Positions 16,804 through 26,359 are shown, numbered from the stretch's first letter. The stretch is DNA of 64,000 nucleotides from Streptomyces roseifaciens (GCF_001445655.1 NZ_LNBE01000002.1:682001-746000); one strand, 5' to 3'. Notes: generated from the letters alone by a model not told the origin. A program made the numbers and translations.

Positions 16804-17135
16804 TCACCCCTCGGACGACACCCCGAGGTCGTGCCGCATGGCGTTCCTCATGACTCGGAGCAGGTCCCAGACCTCGTGCTGCGCCCGGGCCGCGGAGTCC
16901 AGCGTCTCGCCCGGCCCGGGCTCACGGCGTTCGAGACGCTTGACCTGCCCGTAGACCTTGTTCAGGGCCTGGTTGGCCGCGCTCGCCGGGCGTCCCGGTT
17001 GAGCTCTGTGTAGCAGGCACGCCGGAGCGAGCGGTTCTCGCGGATCTCCTCATGGCTGCGAACGAGCTCTATTTCCCGGCGCTTCGCGCGTTCGGAGCCG
17101 CGCTGGGTGAGCAACGCCCCGCCCGGGTCGGTCAC
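16804..17135 (-). pseudogene. Internally deleted hypothetical gene downstream of the transporter
   Basis: It begins with a GTG overlapping the transporter stop (GTGA). It encodes a charged helix (ERAKRREIELVRSHEEIREN, RSLRRACYTELNRDARR), then the frame breaks. The continuation in another frame is ANQALNKVYGQVKRLERREP...HEVWDLLRVMRNAMRHDLGV. Streptomyces relatives of this charged helical family have a longer segment between these two blocks, so an out-of-frame deletion near 16985-16995 is inferred. Function of the intact family is unknown. Confidence 0.6.
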
Positions 17136-18763
17136 CGGTCTTCGTGATGCCGGTGGCCCGGGTGGCGCAGGCGTAGCCAGATGTCCCTGGCGCGGCGGCC
17201 GGCCTCGGTCCGGCTGTCGGCGACCAGGACCCGGGCCTCTTCCGGGGTTTCCACCATCGGCCCCGAGCCGCGCAGCGGCCTGCCCGCCGTCTCGTGGAGG
17301 AAGAACGCCGAAACGAGCCCGATCACACCCGCCGCCATCAGGTAGTACGCGGGGATCATGACGTCGCGGGTCGTTTCGAGGAGGGCGGAGACCGCCAGGG
17401 GAGTGGTGCCGCCGAAGAGCGACACGGAGATGTTGTACGAGACGGACAGGGCCCCGTAGCGCAGCCGGGTCGGGAAGAGCGCCGGCAGGGTCGCGGCGGC
17501 GGTGCCCGCGAAGCACACCAGCAGCAGCCCGAGGATCAGGCAGCCGAAGGCCGGGAGGAGCGCCCCGTCGGCGCGGACCAGGAGCATCGAGGGGTAAGCG
17601 AGGGCGATCAGGGCGGCGCTTCCGGCCATGAACATGGGCCTGCGCCCCCACAGGTCGGAGGAGCGGCCCACGACGGTGATGGTGAGGGCCACCAGGACCA
17701 TGGTGCCGAGGATGAGCAGCTGTGCGGTGGTGGCGTCCTTCTTCAGCGTCTCGGTCATGTACGTCGGCAGGTACGAGGTGACCATGTAGCTGGTGACGTT
17801 GTAGACGACGACCAGCCCCATGCAGATCAGCACCGCCTCCCAGTGCCTGGTGAAGATCTCCTTGAGCCGCCCGTGGCCGGACTGGCGCGCCTGCTCGACC
17901 TCGTCCCTTTCCTCTGCCTCTTCCTCCTCGGAGTCCGTTCCGGAGGCGGCGCCCGGCGTCCGCGCCCGGGCGGCCTCGGTCTCCGCGCGGAAGGCGGGCG
18001 TCTCTTCGAGCCGTATCCGCATGTACAGACCGATCAGCCCGAGGGGCCCGGCGACGAGGAAGGGCAGGCGCCATCCCCAGTCGGTCATGCCGTCGGTGCC
18101 GAGGACCGCGGTGAGCACGGTCACGAGACCGGAGCCGAGTGCGTAACCGACGAACGTGCCGAAGTCCAGCCAGCTGCCCAGGAATCCGCGGCGGGTGTCG
18201 GGCGCGTACTCGGCGATGTACGTGGTGGCTCCGGCGTACTCGCCGCCCGTGGAGAAACCCTGCACCAGACGGCAGATGAGGAGCAGGACGGGGGCGACGA
18301 AGCCGGCCGTCGCGTAGACCGGCAGGAAACCGACGGCGAACGTGCTCACCGCCATCATGATCATCGTGGCGGCGAGCACGCGCTGACGTCCGATGCGGTC
18401 GCCGAGCGGGCCGAAGACCAGGCCGCCGAGGGGCCGGACGAGGAAGGCGGCCGCGAAGGTGGCGAAGGCGGAGACGACCTGTGCGCCGGGCGAGGTGGAA
18501 GGGAAGAAGACCCGGCCCAGGGTGACCGCCATATAGGCGTACACCCCGAAGTCGAACCACTCCATCATGTTGCCGAGTGCGGCGGCGAGCACCGCGCGGC
18601 GGACCTCGGGGCGGTCGGTGACCGTGACGTCCTCGATGTTCAGGGACTTCTTGCGGCGCCTCAGCAGGGTGCGGAGCATCCGGTCGGTGGCGGTCGCGCC
18701 ACCGCGCGCAGGGACGCGGTGCCCGGGCTTCGGGGTCTTCTTGCGATCGGGGCTCACACTCAC
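17132..18763 (-). CDS. MFS transporter, metabolite:H+ symporter (MHS/ProP-like) family
   Basis: A 543-aa protein with 12 predicted membrane helices. Family signatures are LGNMMEWFDFGVYAY at the first helix, RPLGGLVFGPLGDRIGRQRVL in loop 2-3, and RLVQGFSTGGEYAGATTYIAEYAP. A cytoplasmic acidic loop (EEEEAEERDEVEQ) sits between helices 6 and 7, and both termini are long, charged and cytoplasmic. Members import proline, betaine, citrate, ketoglutarate or shikimate with protons; which one here is unknown. The start is the first Met ahead of a basic tail. The stop is GTGA-coupled to the deleted gene that follows. Confidence 0.9.
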   Translation of the reverse strand: MSVSPDRKKTPKPGHRVPARGGATATDRMLRTLLRRRKKSLNIEDVTVTDRPEVRRAVLAAALGNMMEWFDFGVYAYMAVTLGRVFFPSTSPGAQVVSAFATFAAAFLVRPLGGLVFGPLGDRIGRQRVLAATMIMMAVSTFAVGFLPVYATAGFVAPVLLLICRLVQGFSTGGEYAGATTYIAEYAPDTRRGFLGSWLDFGTFVGYALGSGLVTVLTAVLGTDGMTDWGWRLPFLVAGPLGLIGLYMRIRLEETPAFRAETEAARARTPGAASGTDSEEEEAEERDEVEQARQSGHGRLKEIFTRHWEAVLICMGLVVVYNVTSYMVTSYLPTYMTETLKKDATTAQLLILGTMVLVALTITVVGRSSDLWGRRPMFMAGSAALIALAYPSMLLVRADGALLPAFGCLILGLLLVCFAGTAAATLPALFPTRLRYGALSVSYNISVSLFGGTTPLAVSALLETTRDVMIPAYYLMAAGVIGLVSAFFLHETAGRPLRGSGPMVETPEEARVLVADSRTEAGRRARDIWLRLRHPGHRHHEDR

Positions 18764-18967
18764 CTGCCGGCGGGTCGGGGTCCGGGCGCTGGGGCTCCTG
18801 GGGCGTACAGAGACGCATGAGCCGAATTTTGTGGTTTATGCATTGAACCTCGCCCGGCCCCCGGCAGCCCCGTGACCCGCCCGGCCCGCGCCGAACCGAC
18901 CCCGATGCGTTCTGCCGGGAGCCGGCAGCTGTTCGTTACCCTTTCGGCCCTGAGGAAGGGGACGCGC

Positions 18968-19297
18968 TTGGCACTGCCCAGGAAGGGGTCGCGTCGCATC
19001 GTCGTCGACGGTGTCGCCTACCGGTGGAGGATCCGGAGGAGGGTCACCTACAGCCAAGGGATGGGCTGGTCGCCCCTGGCCTATGCGGTCGAGCACGCCC
19101 AGTCGCCGGGCACCACGCTCGTGGTCCGGACGGGCCGGCCGCACCCCGGCAACTGGATCAGCAGGCCGGCCTCTCCCGTTCTCCCCGCCCACGTCTCCGC
19201 CGCCGTCCGGGCCGCCCGCGCACGCGGCTGGACGCCGGAGGCTCCCGGGCCGCCCTTTCTCCTGGACGAGCCCGGGGGCACGGTCGCGTCTCCCTGA
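18968..19297 (+). CDS. Conserved hypothetical protein (109 aa)
   Basis: A small basic protein containing RRIVVDGVAYRWRIRRRVTY, a middle segment on the theme LAYAVEHAQSPGTTLVV, and an Asn-Trp pair (GNWISRP) before a helical tail (VSAAVRAARARGW). The opening pattern 'VDGxxYRWRIRR' followed by 'LxVxxGRPHPxNW' is a common Streptomyces family of unknown function. The TTG at 18968 is chosen because AGGAAGGGG lies just upstream; the frame stays open to a GTG at 18872. Confidence 0.65.
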   Translation: MALPRKGSRRIVVDGVAYRWRIRRRVTYSQGMGWSPLAYAVEHAQSPGTTLVVRTGRPHPGNWISRPASPVLPAHVSAAVRAARARGWTPEAPGPPFLLDEPGGTVASP

Positions 19298-20096
19298 CCA
19301 TCCACCACCCCCGTCGGCGACTGTCGGCGACCGTCGGCGACCGCCGCGTCAACGCACGCCGGACGAGCCTCCTCGGTTGAGTGGCTTGCCCGGTGACGAG
19401 GCCTGTGCCCGCAATGCGCCCGGGCGGCAACTGCTGCGGTGCGTACGGTGTTTGGGGCGCAGCGTCATCCAGGCCGCACCGCGTCGGAGCCGGCCCGGAG
19501 CCGGCGCAGTTCGCGGCGGCCGAGCGCCTCGCCGGGGAGCTGACCGGGCGCGGCGGGCCGCTCCGGGTGACCGCCGCCGGTGATTAGCCGCGAGGCGGAC
19601 CTGGACCGCTACGCGCACCGGATCTCCGGATCTCCGAACTGGACGGCGTACTGCAGGTGCGCACCGCCGCAGGCGTGCACGTACACGGGGGCGGGTCCCA
19701 GCAGAGCCGCAGGGAGGGCGCCGAGTTCGGCAATCCCCACGGCACGTGGCTCAGCGTCTCCACGGCCGACCGGACTCCGGGACCCGGGAGCAGCGCCCTG
19801 GCCGGACGGGTGCGCGCCCTGCCCCACCCGTCCCCGCCCTGGTCAGCGGCCCCGGGCCCCGGCTCGCCGATGTCGAACCTCCGCTGGTCGGCCGGGCGAA
19901 CTGGTGGACGCCTGCGATCCTCCGGCGGCGCGAGCCGAAGTCCGGCACGGACGGCACGGACGGCACGGACGGTACGGACGGTACGGCCGACGCGGCCGGG
20001 CCGATGGACCCCACCACCGCGTAACCTCGCCGGTCGGGGTCCTCCAACGGGGCTCCCCGTACGGTGCAGAAGAGATCGAGGCGTGGTGAGCTCGTG
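19298..20096. other. About 800 bp without a supported gene
   Basis: Open frames here change strand and frame and have no credible start sites. Pieces such as GTWLSVSTAD and SPMSNLRWSAG in different frames hint at an old broken gene on the plus strand, but I could not assemble it into a known family. The region also contains a 9-bp tandem repeat (19944-19988). Confidence 0.45.
19944..19988 (+). repeat. 9-nt x 5 tandem repeat
   Basis: GGCACGGAC three times, then GGTACGGAC and GGTACGGCC, in non-coding sequence. The nine-base unit would encode a Thr-Asp-Gly triplet repeat if read. Confidence 0.92.
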
Positions 20097-20765
20097 GTGA
20101 GCAACAGGGCGGATGCGGATGCGGATACCGGCATACGCGGACGGGTGCGGGGTCAGGGGCCGGCAGACCCGGGTGCGACGGCCGCCGGGCGCGGCGGCAG
20201 GCCCAGGTGGCCGGGCACGGTGGCCACGATGCTGCTCACACCGGCGCTCCTGACTGCCGTCTCGTGGCTGAACCCGCCCGACGACACGCTGCTGTTGTTC
20301 GCCGGGTTCGCCCTGATGGTGATCATCCTGATCGCGGCCTGGTGCATGTGCGGCCCGGGACCGGGCGCCGGCATGGCGGCCCTCGGCTTCTCCTTCGTCC
20401 TCTTCACCGGCCCGGCCCTGGACGACTACGTCATGGAACAGCGCGGCACCACCCACGAGGCGCTGGTCGGCGACGTCTCCACGTACACCCGGAAACACGG
20501 CAATGAAGGCCGCACCTGCTCGGTCGTGTGGTCCGCTTCGGGGGAGACGCACAGGGCCGAGGTGGGCGACCGCAAGGGCTGCGAGGAGAGCTTCCGGGAG
20601 GGCGACAGGACCACGATCGTCACGGACCCGGAAGGCTGGCTGAGGCCGCGCCTGGGCAGCGAGGTCACGGGGCTGTCGTCGGGCACGGCCTGGACCTGCG
20701 GGGGCCTGCTGGCCGGAATGGAGGCGTTCATCCTGTACGGCCGCCTGAGGCGCCGCCGCGCCTGA
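20097..20765 (+). CDS. Small membrane protein, function unknown
   Basis: About 222 aa with a basic, disordered N-terminus, three closely spaced hydrophobic helices (VATMLLTPALLTAVSWL, LLLFAGFALMVIILIAAWCM, MAALGFSFVLFTGPAL), a soluble domain of about 90 residues with two cysteines (RTCSVVW and KGCEESF) and a fourth helix at the end. The soluble part (TYTRKHGNEGRTCSVVWSAS...) resembles the DUF-type extracellular domain seen in Streptomyces membrane proteins. Two adjacent GTG codons (20094 and 20097) are possible starts. Confidence 0.7.
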   Translation: MSNRADADADTGIRGRVRGQGPADPGATAAGRGGRPRWPGTVATMLLTPALLTAVSWLNPPDDTLLLFAGFALMVIILIAAWCMCGPGPGAGMAALGFSFVLFTGPALDDYVMEQRGTTHEALVGDVSTYTRKHGNEGRTCSVVWSASGETHRAEVGDRKGCEESFREGDRTTIVTDPEGWLRPRLGSEVTGLSSGTAWTCGGLLAGMEAFILYGRLRRRRA

Positions 20766-20869
20766 CGCCCGTACGCGCGGTGTTGTCAGTGGCTGCGCCC
20801 ATAGTGGGTCTCCGGGCAGGCAGCCGGACAGCAGGCGACGGCCGGATCGATGGGCAAGGAGGCAGCCGA

Positions 20870-21325
20870 GTGAACGGGACGTTCGAGGTGGACACCGGAG
20901 ACGGGTGCCCGCCGTCGGGGGACGCTTCCGGGCGGGCCGCGGCGGTGCGCGCGGCGATGGACGGGCTGCTGCAGATCCGGCGGCTGATGAACGGCCACCT
21001 CACGGACCCGGCATCCGGCCCCGCCGACTGGGAACGGCGTCAGCCGGTGCGTGCCGTCGCCCTCGTCCTCGAAGCCGCCGGCATCCAGCCCTCCGCTCTC
21101 GACGCCGACGGGCAGCGCTCCGCGACCGGCTACTGCGTCCGTCCCGGGGAACAGCCGGGGAGCGTACGGGTCGAGTGGCTCGGCCCGCCGGGGAGCGGGG
21201 CCGCCGCCCAGCAGCACGAGGCCCTCCAGCGCTGCGCCCGCGTTCTGGAGGACCTGGGGTGGCCGGCGCTGGAATACCGCGGGGCACGCCGGCAGCGCTG
21301 GCTCGAAGCCGAGCCCGTCACGTAG
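20870..21325 (+). CDS. Hypothetical protein (151 aa)
   Basis: GTG start behind a very good AAGGAGG. A soluble, acidic protein without motifs: an N-terminal helix (AAAVRAAMDGLLQIRRLMNG), a tract VRAVALVLEAAGIQPSALD, and a C-terminal helix with HEALQRCARVLEDLGWPALE. The layout is like other small Streptomyces proteins of unknown function. It ends 100 bp before the convergent SARP gene. Confidence 0.7.
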   Translation: MNGTFEVDTGDGCPPSGDASGRAAAVRAAMDGLLQIRRLMNGHLTDPASGPADWERRQPVRAVALVLEAAGIQPSALDADGQRSATGYCVRPGEQPGSVRVEWLGPPGSGAAAQQHEALQRCARVLEDLGWPALEYRGARRQRWLEAEPVT

Positions 21326-21424
21326 CGAGGCCGCACGCGGGCGTACGGCCTTGTGGACCGCTGCAAGGGTGCAGGCCGGGCACGCCTGCCCCGGCCCGAT
21401 GACGTCCCCGGCGGGCCGCGTGCG

Positions 21425-24400
21425 TCAGATGGCGGCGAGGCCGCCCGGAGGCCTTCGGGACGCCCACCGGGCATGGGGAGGCTTCGCCCCCGCAGCCGCC
21501 CCCGCCGCATCGCTCCCCAGGAGATCGTGCAGCAGCCGGGTGGCGGGCAGGGCCTCGTGCAGATAGACCCGCTCCCCGCGCCGCTCGACGGCCGCGAGCA
21601 GCGCGCGGAACGTCTCGCTCGCCTCCTCGGGCCGCCCCGCGTGGTGCTGGGCCTCGCCGAGCAGGCCCAGGTGGAGGGGGTGGCGCAAGAGCGTGCTGGA
21701 GCGGCGCAGTTCGGCCAGGGAGGCGTGCATCAGGGCGAGGCCGTCGCCCTCCCACCCCGAGTGCGTCAGGCCCCACCCTTCGAGCAGGCCCAGCATCCCC
21801 TTCCAGTAGAGCAGCCCGTGTTCGCCCGCCAGGCGGGCGCCCTCGGCGCCGGAGGACCGGGCCGTACGGGCGTCGCCCTCCCAGGCCGCCACGACCGCGT
21901 CCACATAGAGGGCGAAGGACCGGTCGGAGGGCCTGCTGTCGTACTCGGTCAGGTGCAGCAGCTCGCGCCGGCGCGCCGCCGCGGTCCGCCGGTCGCCGAG
22001 GAGCCAGTGGGTGAACGTGTTGTACGAGCGGCAGGAGACGCGCGGGTCGTGCTGGAAGGTGCGGGCCAGCGCATGGCCTTCGCGGGCGTAGCGGTCCGCC
22101 ATGTCGACCCCGTGCTCCAGTTCGGCGAGCGCCTGCGGCAGCCGCCCGCGGATGTGCAGCACGATGCCTTCGCCGTACGCCGCGCCGAGCACCGCCACGG
22201 GCTCCCGGGTCCGTTCCGCGATGCCCCGCAGCAGGCCGGAGAACCGCCGTGAGGCGTCGTAGCGGCCCGTCACCAAATACGCCGCGCACAGCGCCCAGAG
22301 CACCGACGGGTCCTCGGGCGCCTCGGTGGCCGAGCTGAGGGCCCGGCCGTGCGCGAGCGCCGTCTCGGCCTCGGGATGGCCGTAGCCGCGGGTCGTGGCC
22401 AGCACCTGCCCGAGCTGGATGTTCAGCCGCTGTTCCAGGGACAGGGCCGAGGGGTCGTCGTGGGGCAGCAGACTGACGAGGTGCGCCGCCCGGCGCAGCC
22501 ACGTCTCCACGCGCTCGTACGCCAGTTGCTGCTCGGCCTGGTCGGCGGCGCGCAGCAGCCGCGGGAGAGCCTGCGCGGGCGGCAGCGCATTCCCGGCGTG
22601 CCAGGTGTGGTGGGCCACCTGCTCGACGTCCCCGTCCCCCACCTGCCCGTGCCTGCGGGCGCACAGCGCCTCGGCGACCCTGGCGTGCAGCCGCTGCCGG
22701 TCCTCGCGCGCCAGCTCCTCGATGAGCGTCTCCTGGACCAGGGCGTGGGCGAAATGGATCCGTTCCGGATGGTGCGCATCCTCCCCGAGCAGCCCGGCGC
22801 GGATCGCCGACCCCAGCGCCCCGGCGACCGGTTCGTCCGCTGCGGCCGTGCGGTGCAGCAGGTCGGTGTCGACCTCGGAGCCGATGACGGCGCACAGCCG
22901 CAGCACCTGCAGCACCGGTTCGGGCAGGGCCGCGAACCGCTGGTGCAGCACCTCGCGCACCCCCGTCGGAACGCGCGTCAGCAGTACGTCCGCCGCGTCG
23001 GGGCGGTGCAGGCTGCGGGGGTCCCCCAGGAGGGACAGGAGCTGCATGACGAAGTACGGGTTGCCCTCGCTGCGCCGGTGCAGCACCTCGACGACCTTCG
23101 CGTCCACGCCCGGCCCGGCCTGCGCCACGACGATGGCGGCGACGGCCTGCCGGGAGAGCCCGTCGAGCCGCAGGGTCTCGGTCCTGGGGCCGCGCAGGAT
23201 CTCGGAGAGCATCCGGCGCATCGTGGCGTCGGCCTCGACCTCGAACTCGCGGGCGGTCAGCACGATGCCGAGCCGGTGGCCCTGGCGGCGCGTGCTCAGC
23301 AGCCGGAGCAGGTCGAGCGAGGCGGTGTCGGCCCAGTGCAGGTCTTCCAGGAAGAGGACGAGCGGACGCTGCCCGGCCAGGGTGAGCAGGACCTCGCAGA
23401 CCGCGTCGTGAGTGAGGAACCGGGCCTGCCCCCAGTCGGAATCGGCGCCCGGCCCGCCGCCACCGGGCCCGGCCGACCGCTCGGGCATGAGCGGGGCCAG
23501 GAGCGAGCCGAAAGGTTCCGCCGCGCGGCGGAAGGCGTCCGGGCGGGTGACGGACAGCCGCCGGAGGACCTGCGTCCACAGCCAGTAGGGCGGTACGCCC
23601 TCGCTGAGGAAACAGTGGCTCCAGATCACTTCCAGGTCGGCGCCGCCCCGGCTCGCGCAGACGGCCTCCAGCCGTGGGGCGAGTTCGAGGAGCAGCCGGG
23701 TCTTGCCGACTCCGGCGGGGCCGAGGACACCGGCCACGTGCCCGTGCCCGGACAGCGCACTCGTCGCCGCGGCCGTCAGCCGCTGCAACTCCTCGCTGCG
23801 GCCGGTGAACGGCGACTGGCCCATCGGGAGCCCGGGCTCGGTGGTGTCTGAGGTGTCGGTGGTGTCGGAGGTGTCGGAGGTGCTGGTCGTGTCGACGGTG
23901 TCGGCTGTATGCGTTGCTGCGGCTGTACGTGTTGCTCCGGCTGCTCCGGCGCTTCCGCCTGTTTCGGCCGCTCCGGCCGCTCCGCCGCCGTCGGTGGCCG
24001 CGGCCGTGCCGGCCTTCTGTACGACGCGAACGGTGTCGTCCTCCGGGACGGTTCCGCCGGGCACGGCGACGACAGCGGCGACAGCGGCGAGGGCGGTGAG
24101 GGCGGCGACATCAGTCGCATCAACTGCACCAACCGCATCGGCCGCGGCGTCCTCCGCGCCGCGGACCACAGGATCGGCGTGCCCGTGGCGCGATTCCTCA
24201 GTAGGGCTCCCCGTTCCCGGCTCTTGGCGGAGTATCGCCGTTCGGACGCGGCGGAGCGCGGCGGCCGTGCCCACGCCGAACTCCTCGGCCAGGTGACTGC
24301 GCGTCCGTTCGTAGACCTCGAGGGCTTCGGCTTGCCGGCCGAGCCGGGACAAAGCGGTCATCAGATGGCCGACGAGGCGCTCCCGCGCCGGATGGCGGCG

Positions 24401-25045
24401 CGCTTCCTGTTCGAGGTCCGCGGCCACCTCTTCGGCCGCTCCGAGGGCCAGCCGGGCCTCCGCGCAGGACTCCACGGCCGTGAGCCGGACGTGTTCCAGC
24501 CGTGTGCTCTCGTCGCTGAGCGGCGGATGGCCGTCGAACTCCCCGTAGGGCGTACCCCGCCACAGCGCGAGCGCCTGCGCGAGCCGGTCCCGCGCGGCGA
24601 GCGGTTCGCGCTGCTCAAGCAGCCGCCGCCCTTCGGTGACCAGGAGCTCGAAGCGGCAGACGTCGATCCGTGCGGGGTCGAGCTCCAGGACGTAGCCGCC
24701 CGCCCGGTGGCGGAGCACCGACGCGCCGTCCGGCCCGGCCGTCGGCTGGAGGGCGCGGCGCAGGTGGGAGACGTGGCTCTGGAGCGTGGCGACGGCCCGG
24801 CGCGGCGGTTCCTCGCCCCACAGCTCCTCGACGAGCAGTTCCGTGGGCACCACGCGGCCGGGGCGTATGAGGAGCAGGGCGAGCAGGGCCCGCCTGCGCG
24901 GGGGGCCGATCGGGAGGTCGTGCCCGTCGTGGCGTGCCGACATGGGGCCCAGAACGCTCAGGAGGGGTTCGCTCGGGTCGGTGGCCGCCGGCCCGGCTGC
25001 CGGCGGGGCTGTCGGTGTCGGCTCCGGCGTCGGAGATGCGGGCAT
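21425..25045 (-). CDS. SARP-family regulator with AAA and TPR-like domains (AfsR/LuxR-like architecture)
   Basis: A 1206-aa regulator. A proline-rich start is followed by an OmpR-type winged helix (about 33-125: LLSVLGPMSARHDG, RRALLALLLIRPGRVVP) and a bacterial transcriptional activator domain (about 130-275: VCRFELLVTEGRRLL, RLVGHLMTALSRLGRQAEAL). Next come a long Ala/Thr/Asp linker with SDTSDTTDTS repeats and an NTPase (Walker A GPAGVGKTRLL, Walker B LVLFLEDLHWAD). The C-terminal half is made of helical repeats. The Met just before SPTPEPTP was chosen because sequence farther upstream is not protein-like. It is divergent from the methyltransferase and lies next to the 2-MIB operon, a plausible but unproven target. 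Confidence 0.88.
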   Translation of the reverse strand: MPASPTPEPTPTAPPAAGPAATDPSEPLLSVLGPMSARHDGHDLPIGPPRRRALLALLLIRPGRVVPTELLVEELWGEEPPRRAVATLQSHVSHLRRALQPTAGPDGASVLRHRAGGYVLELDPARIDVCRFELLVTEGRRLLEQREPLAARDRLAQALALWRGTPYGEFDGHPPLSDESTRLEHVRLTAVESCAEARLALGAAEEVAADLEQEARRHPARERLVGHLMTALSRLGRQAEALEVYERTRSHLAEEFGVGTAAALRRVRTAILRQEPGTGSPTEESRHGHADPVVRGAEDAAADAVGAVDATDVAALTALAAVAAVVAVPGGTVPEDDTVRVVQKAGTAAATDGGGAAGAAETGGSAGAAGATRTAAATHTADTVDTTSTSDTSDTTDTSDTTEPGLPMGQSPFTGRSEELQRLTAAATSALSGHGHVAGVLGPAGVGKTRLLLELAPRLEAVCASRGGADLEVIWSHCFLSEGVPPYWLWTQVLRRLSVTRPDAFRRAAEPFGSLLAPLMPERSAGPGGGGPGADSDWGQARFLTHDAVCEVLLTLAGQRPLVLFLEDLHWADTASLDLLRLLSTRRQGHRLGIVLTAREFEVEADATMRRMLSEILRGPRTETLRLDGLSRQAVAAIVVAQAGPGVDAKVVEVLHRRSEGNPYFVMQLLSLLGDPRSLHRPDAADVLLTRVPTGVREVLHQRFAALPEPVLQVLRLCAVIGSEVDTDLLHRTAAADEPVAGALGSAIRAGLLGEDAHHPERIHFAHALVQETLIEELAREDRQRLHARVAEALCARRHGQVGDGDVEQVAHHTWHAGNALPPAQALPRLLRAADQAEQQLAYERVETWLRRAAHLVSLLPHDDPSALSLEQRLNIQLGQVLATTRGYGHPEAETALAHGRALSSATEAPEDPSVLWALCAAYLVTGRYDASRRFSGLLRGIAERTREPVAVLGAAYGEGIVLHIRGRLPQALAELEHGVDMADRYAREGHALARTFQHDPRVSCRSYNTFTHWLLGDRRTAAARRRELLHLTEYDSRPSDRSFALYVDAVVAAWEGDARTARSSGAEGARLAGEHGLLYWKGMLGLLEGWGLTHSGWEGDGLALMHASLAELRRSSTLLRHPLHLGLLGEAQHHAGRPEEASETFRALLAAVERRGERVYLHEALPATRLLHDLLGSDAAGAAAGAKPPHARWASRRPPGGLAAI

Positions 25046-25354
25046 GTCGGTCCCAATCGTTCTCGCACGCGCGACTGATGACGGGCGTCCGGCGCAGAGA
25101 GGCCGGGCCTTACAAAACGGATCTTGGCATACGCAACAGGGCAATCCAAGATCACGACAAGCCATCGGCAAGCGCATGGCAAGCGAACGGCGAGGGTACT
25201 GCAGGGAGTTCGCCAAGGCGGCCGAAACCGGCCGCCGGGGTCGGCAAGGAAACGTCAATGGCACGACCAGGCTGCCGCAAGGGCGGTGGCGCACGATGTC
25301 CGTCACTGGAAGAGCCACTGCTACCGACGGCACAGCGTGGCACGAACGCGACGG

Positions 25355-25389
25355 AATCCCTCACGCCAACGGGGGAGGCGTGAGGGATT
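25355..25389 (+). promoter_or_regulatory. Long hairpin in the methyltransferase leader
   Basis: AATCCCTCACGCC and GGCGTGAGGGATT, 13-bp perfect arms with a 9-base loop, 115 bp upstream of the methyltransferase GTG. If transcribed it could end an upstream transcript, act as an attenuator, or mark a duplicated operator. It is not at the 3' end of any gene on the plus strand, which favours a leader function. Confidence 0.6.
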
Positions 25390-25404
25390 TCCGGCTTCCC
25401 TGGT

Positions 25405-25481
25405 CAGCAGACGCGTCCAGCAGACACGTCCAACAGGCACGTCCAGCAGAAACACCCAGCAGACAGTTCAGCAGACACGTT
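25405..25481 (+). repeat. 13-nt tandem repeat in the methyltransferase leader
   Basis: Six units of the type CAGCAGACACGTC (units 13, 13, 13, 13, 12 and 13 bases), followed by a more diverged CAGAAGAGAACGG that runs into the GGAGG ribosome site. The array is purine/C-rich and should be unstructured, directly between the hairpin at 25355 and the GTG at 25504. The rest of the 458-bp gap to the SARP start shows no gene. Confidence 0.9.
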
Positions 25482-25503
25482 CAGAAGAGAACGGAGGACC
25501 TTA

Positions 25504-26334
25504 GTGTCCAGCGCTCACACCGTCTTCCCCGTCCCCGAAGAGGTCGGACGCCTTTACGACCGCCTGACCGCGCTCGACACGGGCACGGTCGGCGGAAGCC
25601 TCCACCTCGGCTACTGGGACGCCGAGGACGACGGTGTGCCGCTCGTGGAGGCCGCCGACCGGCTCACCGACATGATGACGGACCGCCTGCACGTCGACGA
25701 GAGCCACCGGGTCCTCGACGTCGGCTGCGGGGTGGGGCAGCCGGCCATGCGGATCGCCCGGCGTACCGGTGCGCACGTCACCGGCATCTCCGTGAGCCGC
25801 GCGCAGGTCGCCCGCGCCACCGCTCTCGCCGGGGCGGCGGGGCTGGGCGACCGCGTGGAGTTCCGCTACGCCGACGCGATGCGGCTCCCCTTCGAGGACA
25901 ACTCCTTCGACGCCGCCATCGCCATCGAATCGATCTTCCACATGCCCGACCGCGAGCAGGTCTTCCGCGAGATCCGGCGGGTGCTGCGCCCCGGGGGCCG
26001 GCTGGTGCTGACCGACTTCTTCGAACGGGCTCCGATCCCGGCCGGGCTGCGCTCCGCCATGGACCGGTGCCTGCGGGACTTCATCATGACCCTGGCGCGG
26101 CCCGAGGACTACGTGCCCATGCTGAGCCGGGCGGGCCTGTGCTTCACCGAACTCCTCGACATCACCGAGCAGTGCGTGCGCCGGACGTTCGAGCAGATGA
26201 GCAGGTCCCGCCGGGGCCAGGGAGAGCTGCAGACCGTGTTCGACGAGGCGGCGGGGGAGAAGTTCGGCCCTGCCGACATGATCGACTTCGACGAGTTCGG
26301 CTCCGTCCTGCTGGCCGCTCAGAAGCCGGCCTGA
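25504..26334 (+). CDS. SAM-dependent methyltransferase (small-molecule type)
   Basis: A 276-aa class I methyltransferase with the SAM motif VLDVGCGVGQPAMRIA (about residues 74-89), the acidic loop ISVSRAQVARA, motif II with YADAMRLPFEDNSFDAAIAI and the post-motif LRPGGRLVLTDFFER. It resembles the O/N/C-methyltransferases of natural-product pathways, such as the rifamycin/mitomycin-type methylases, and sterol methyltransferases. GTG start behind GGAGG. Next to the 2-MIB operon but separated from it by a terminator; a role in 2-MIB formation is not needed because a dedicated GPP methyltransferase is present. Substrate unknown. Confidence 0.85.
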   Translation: MSSAHTVFPVPEEVGRLYDRLTALDTGTVGGSLHLGYWDAEDDGVPLVEAADRLTDMMTDRLHVDESHRVLDVGCGVGQPAMRIARRTGAHVTGISVSRAQVARATALAGAAGLGDRVEFRYADAMRLPFEDNSFDAAIAIESIFHMPDREQVFREIRRVLRPGGRLVLTDFFERAPIPAGLRSAMDRCLRDFIMTLARPEDYVPMLSRAGLCFTELLDITEQCVRRTFEQMSRSRRGQGELQTVFDEAAGEKFGPADMIDFDEFGSVLLAAQKPA

Positions 26335-26359
26335 CATGACATGACCTGACATGGCCGAA

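Noticed and set aside
19944..19988. A CRISPR array
   Set aside because: The unit is nine bases repeated without spacers; no CRISPR-like repeat-spacer structure exists anywhere in the window.
19298..20096. A coding gene in the 800-bp gap
   Set aside because: No continuous frame with a start site and protein-like composition; fragments are in different frames and could not be joined to a known family.
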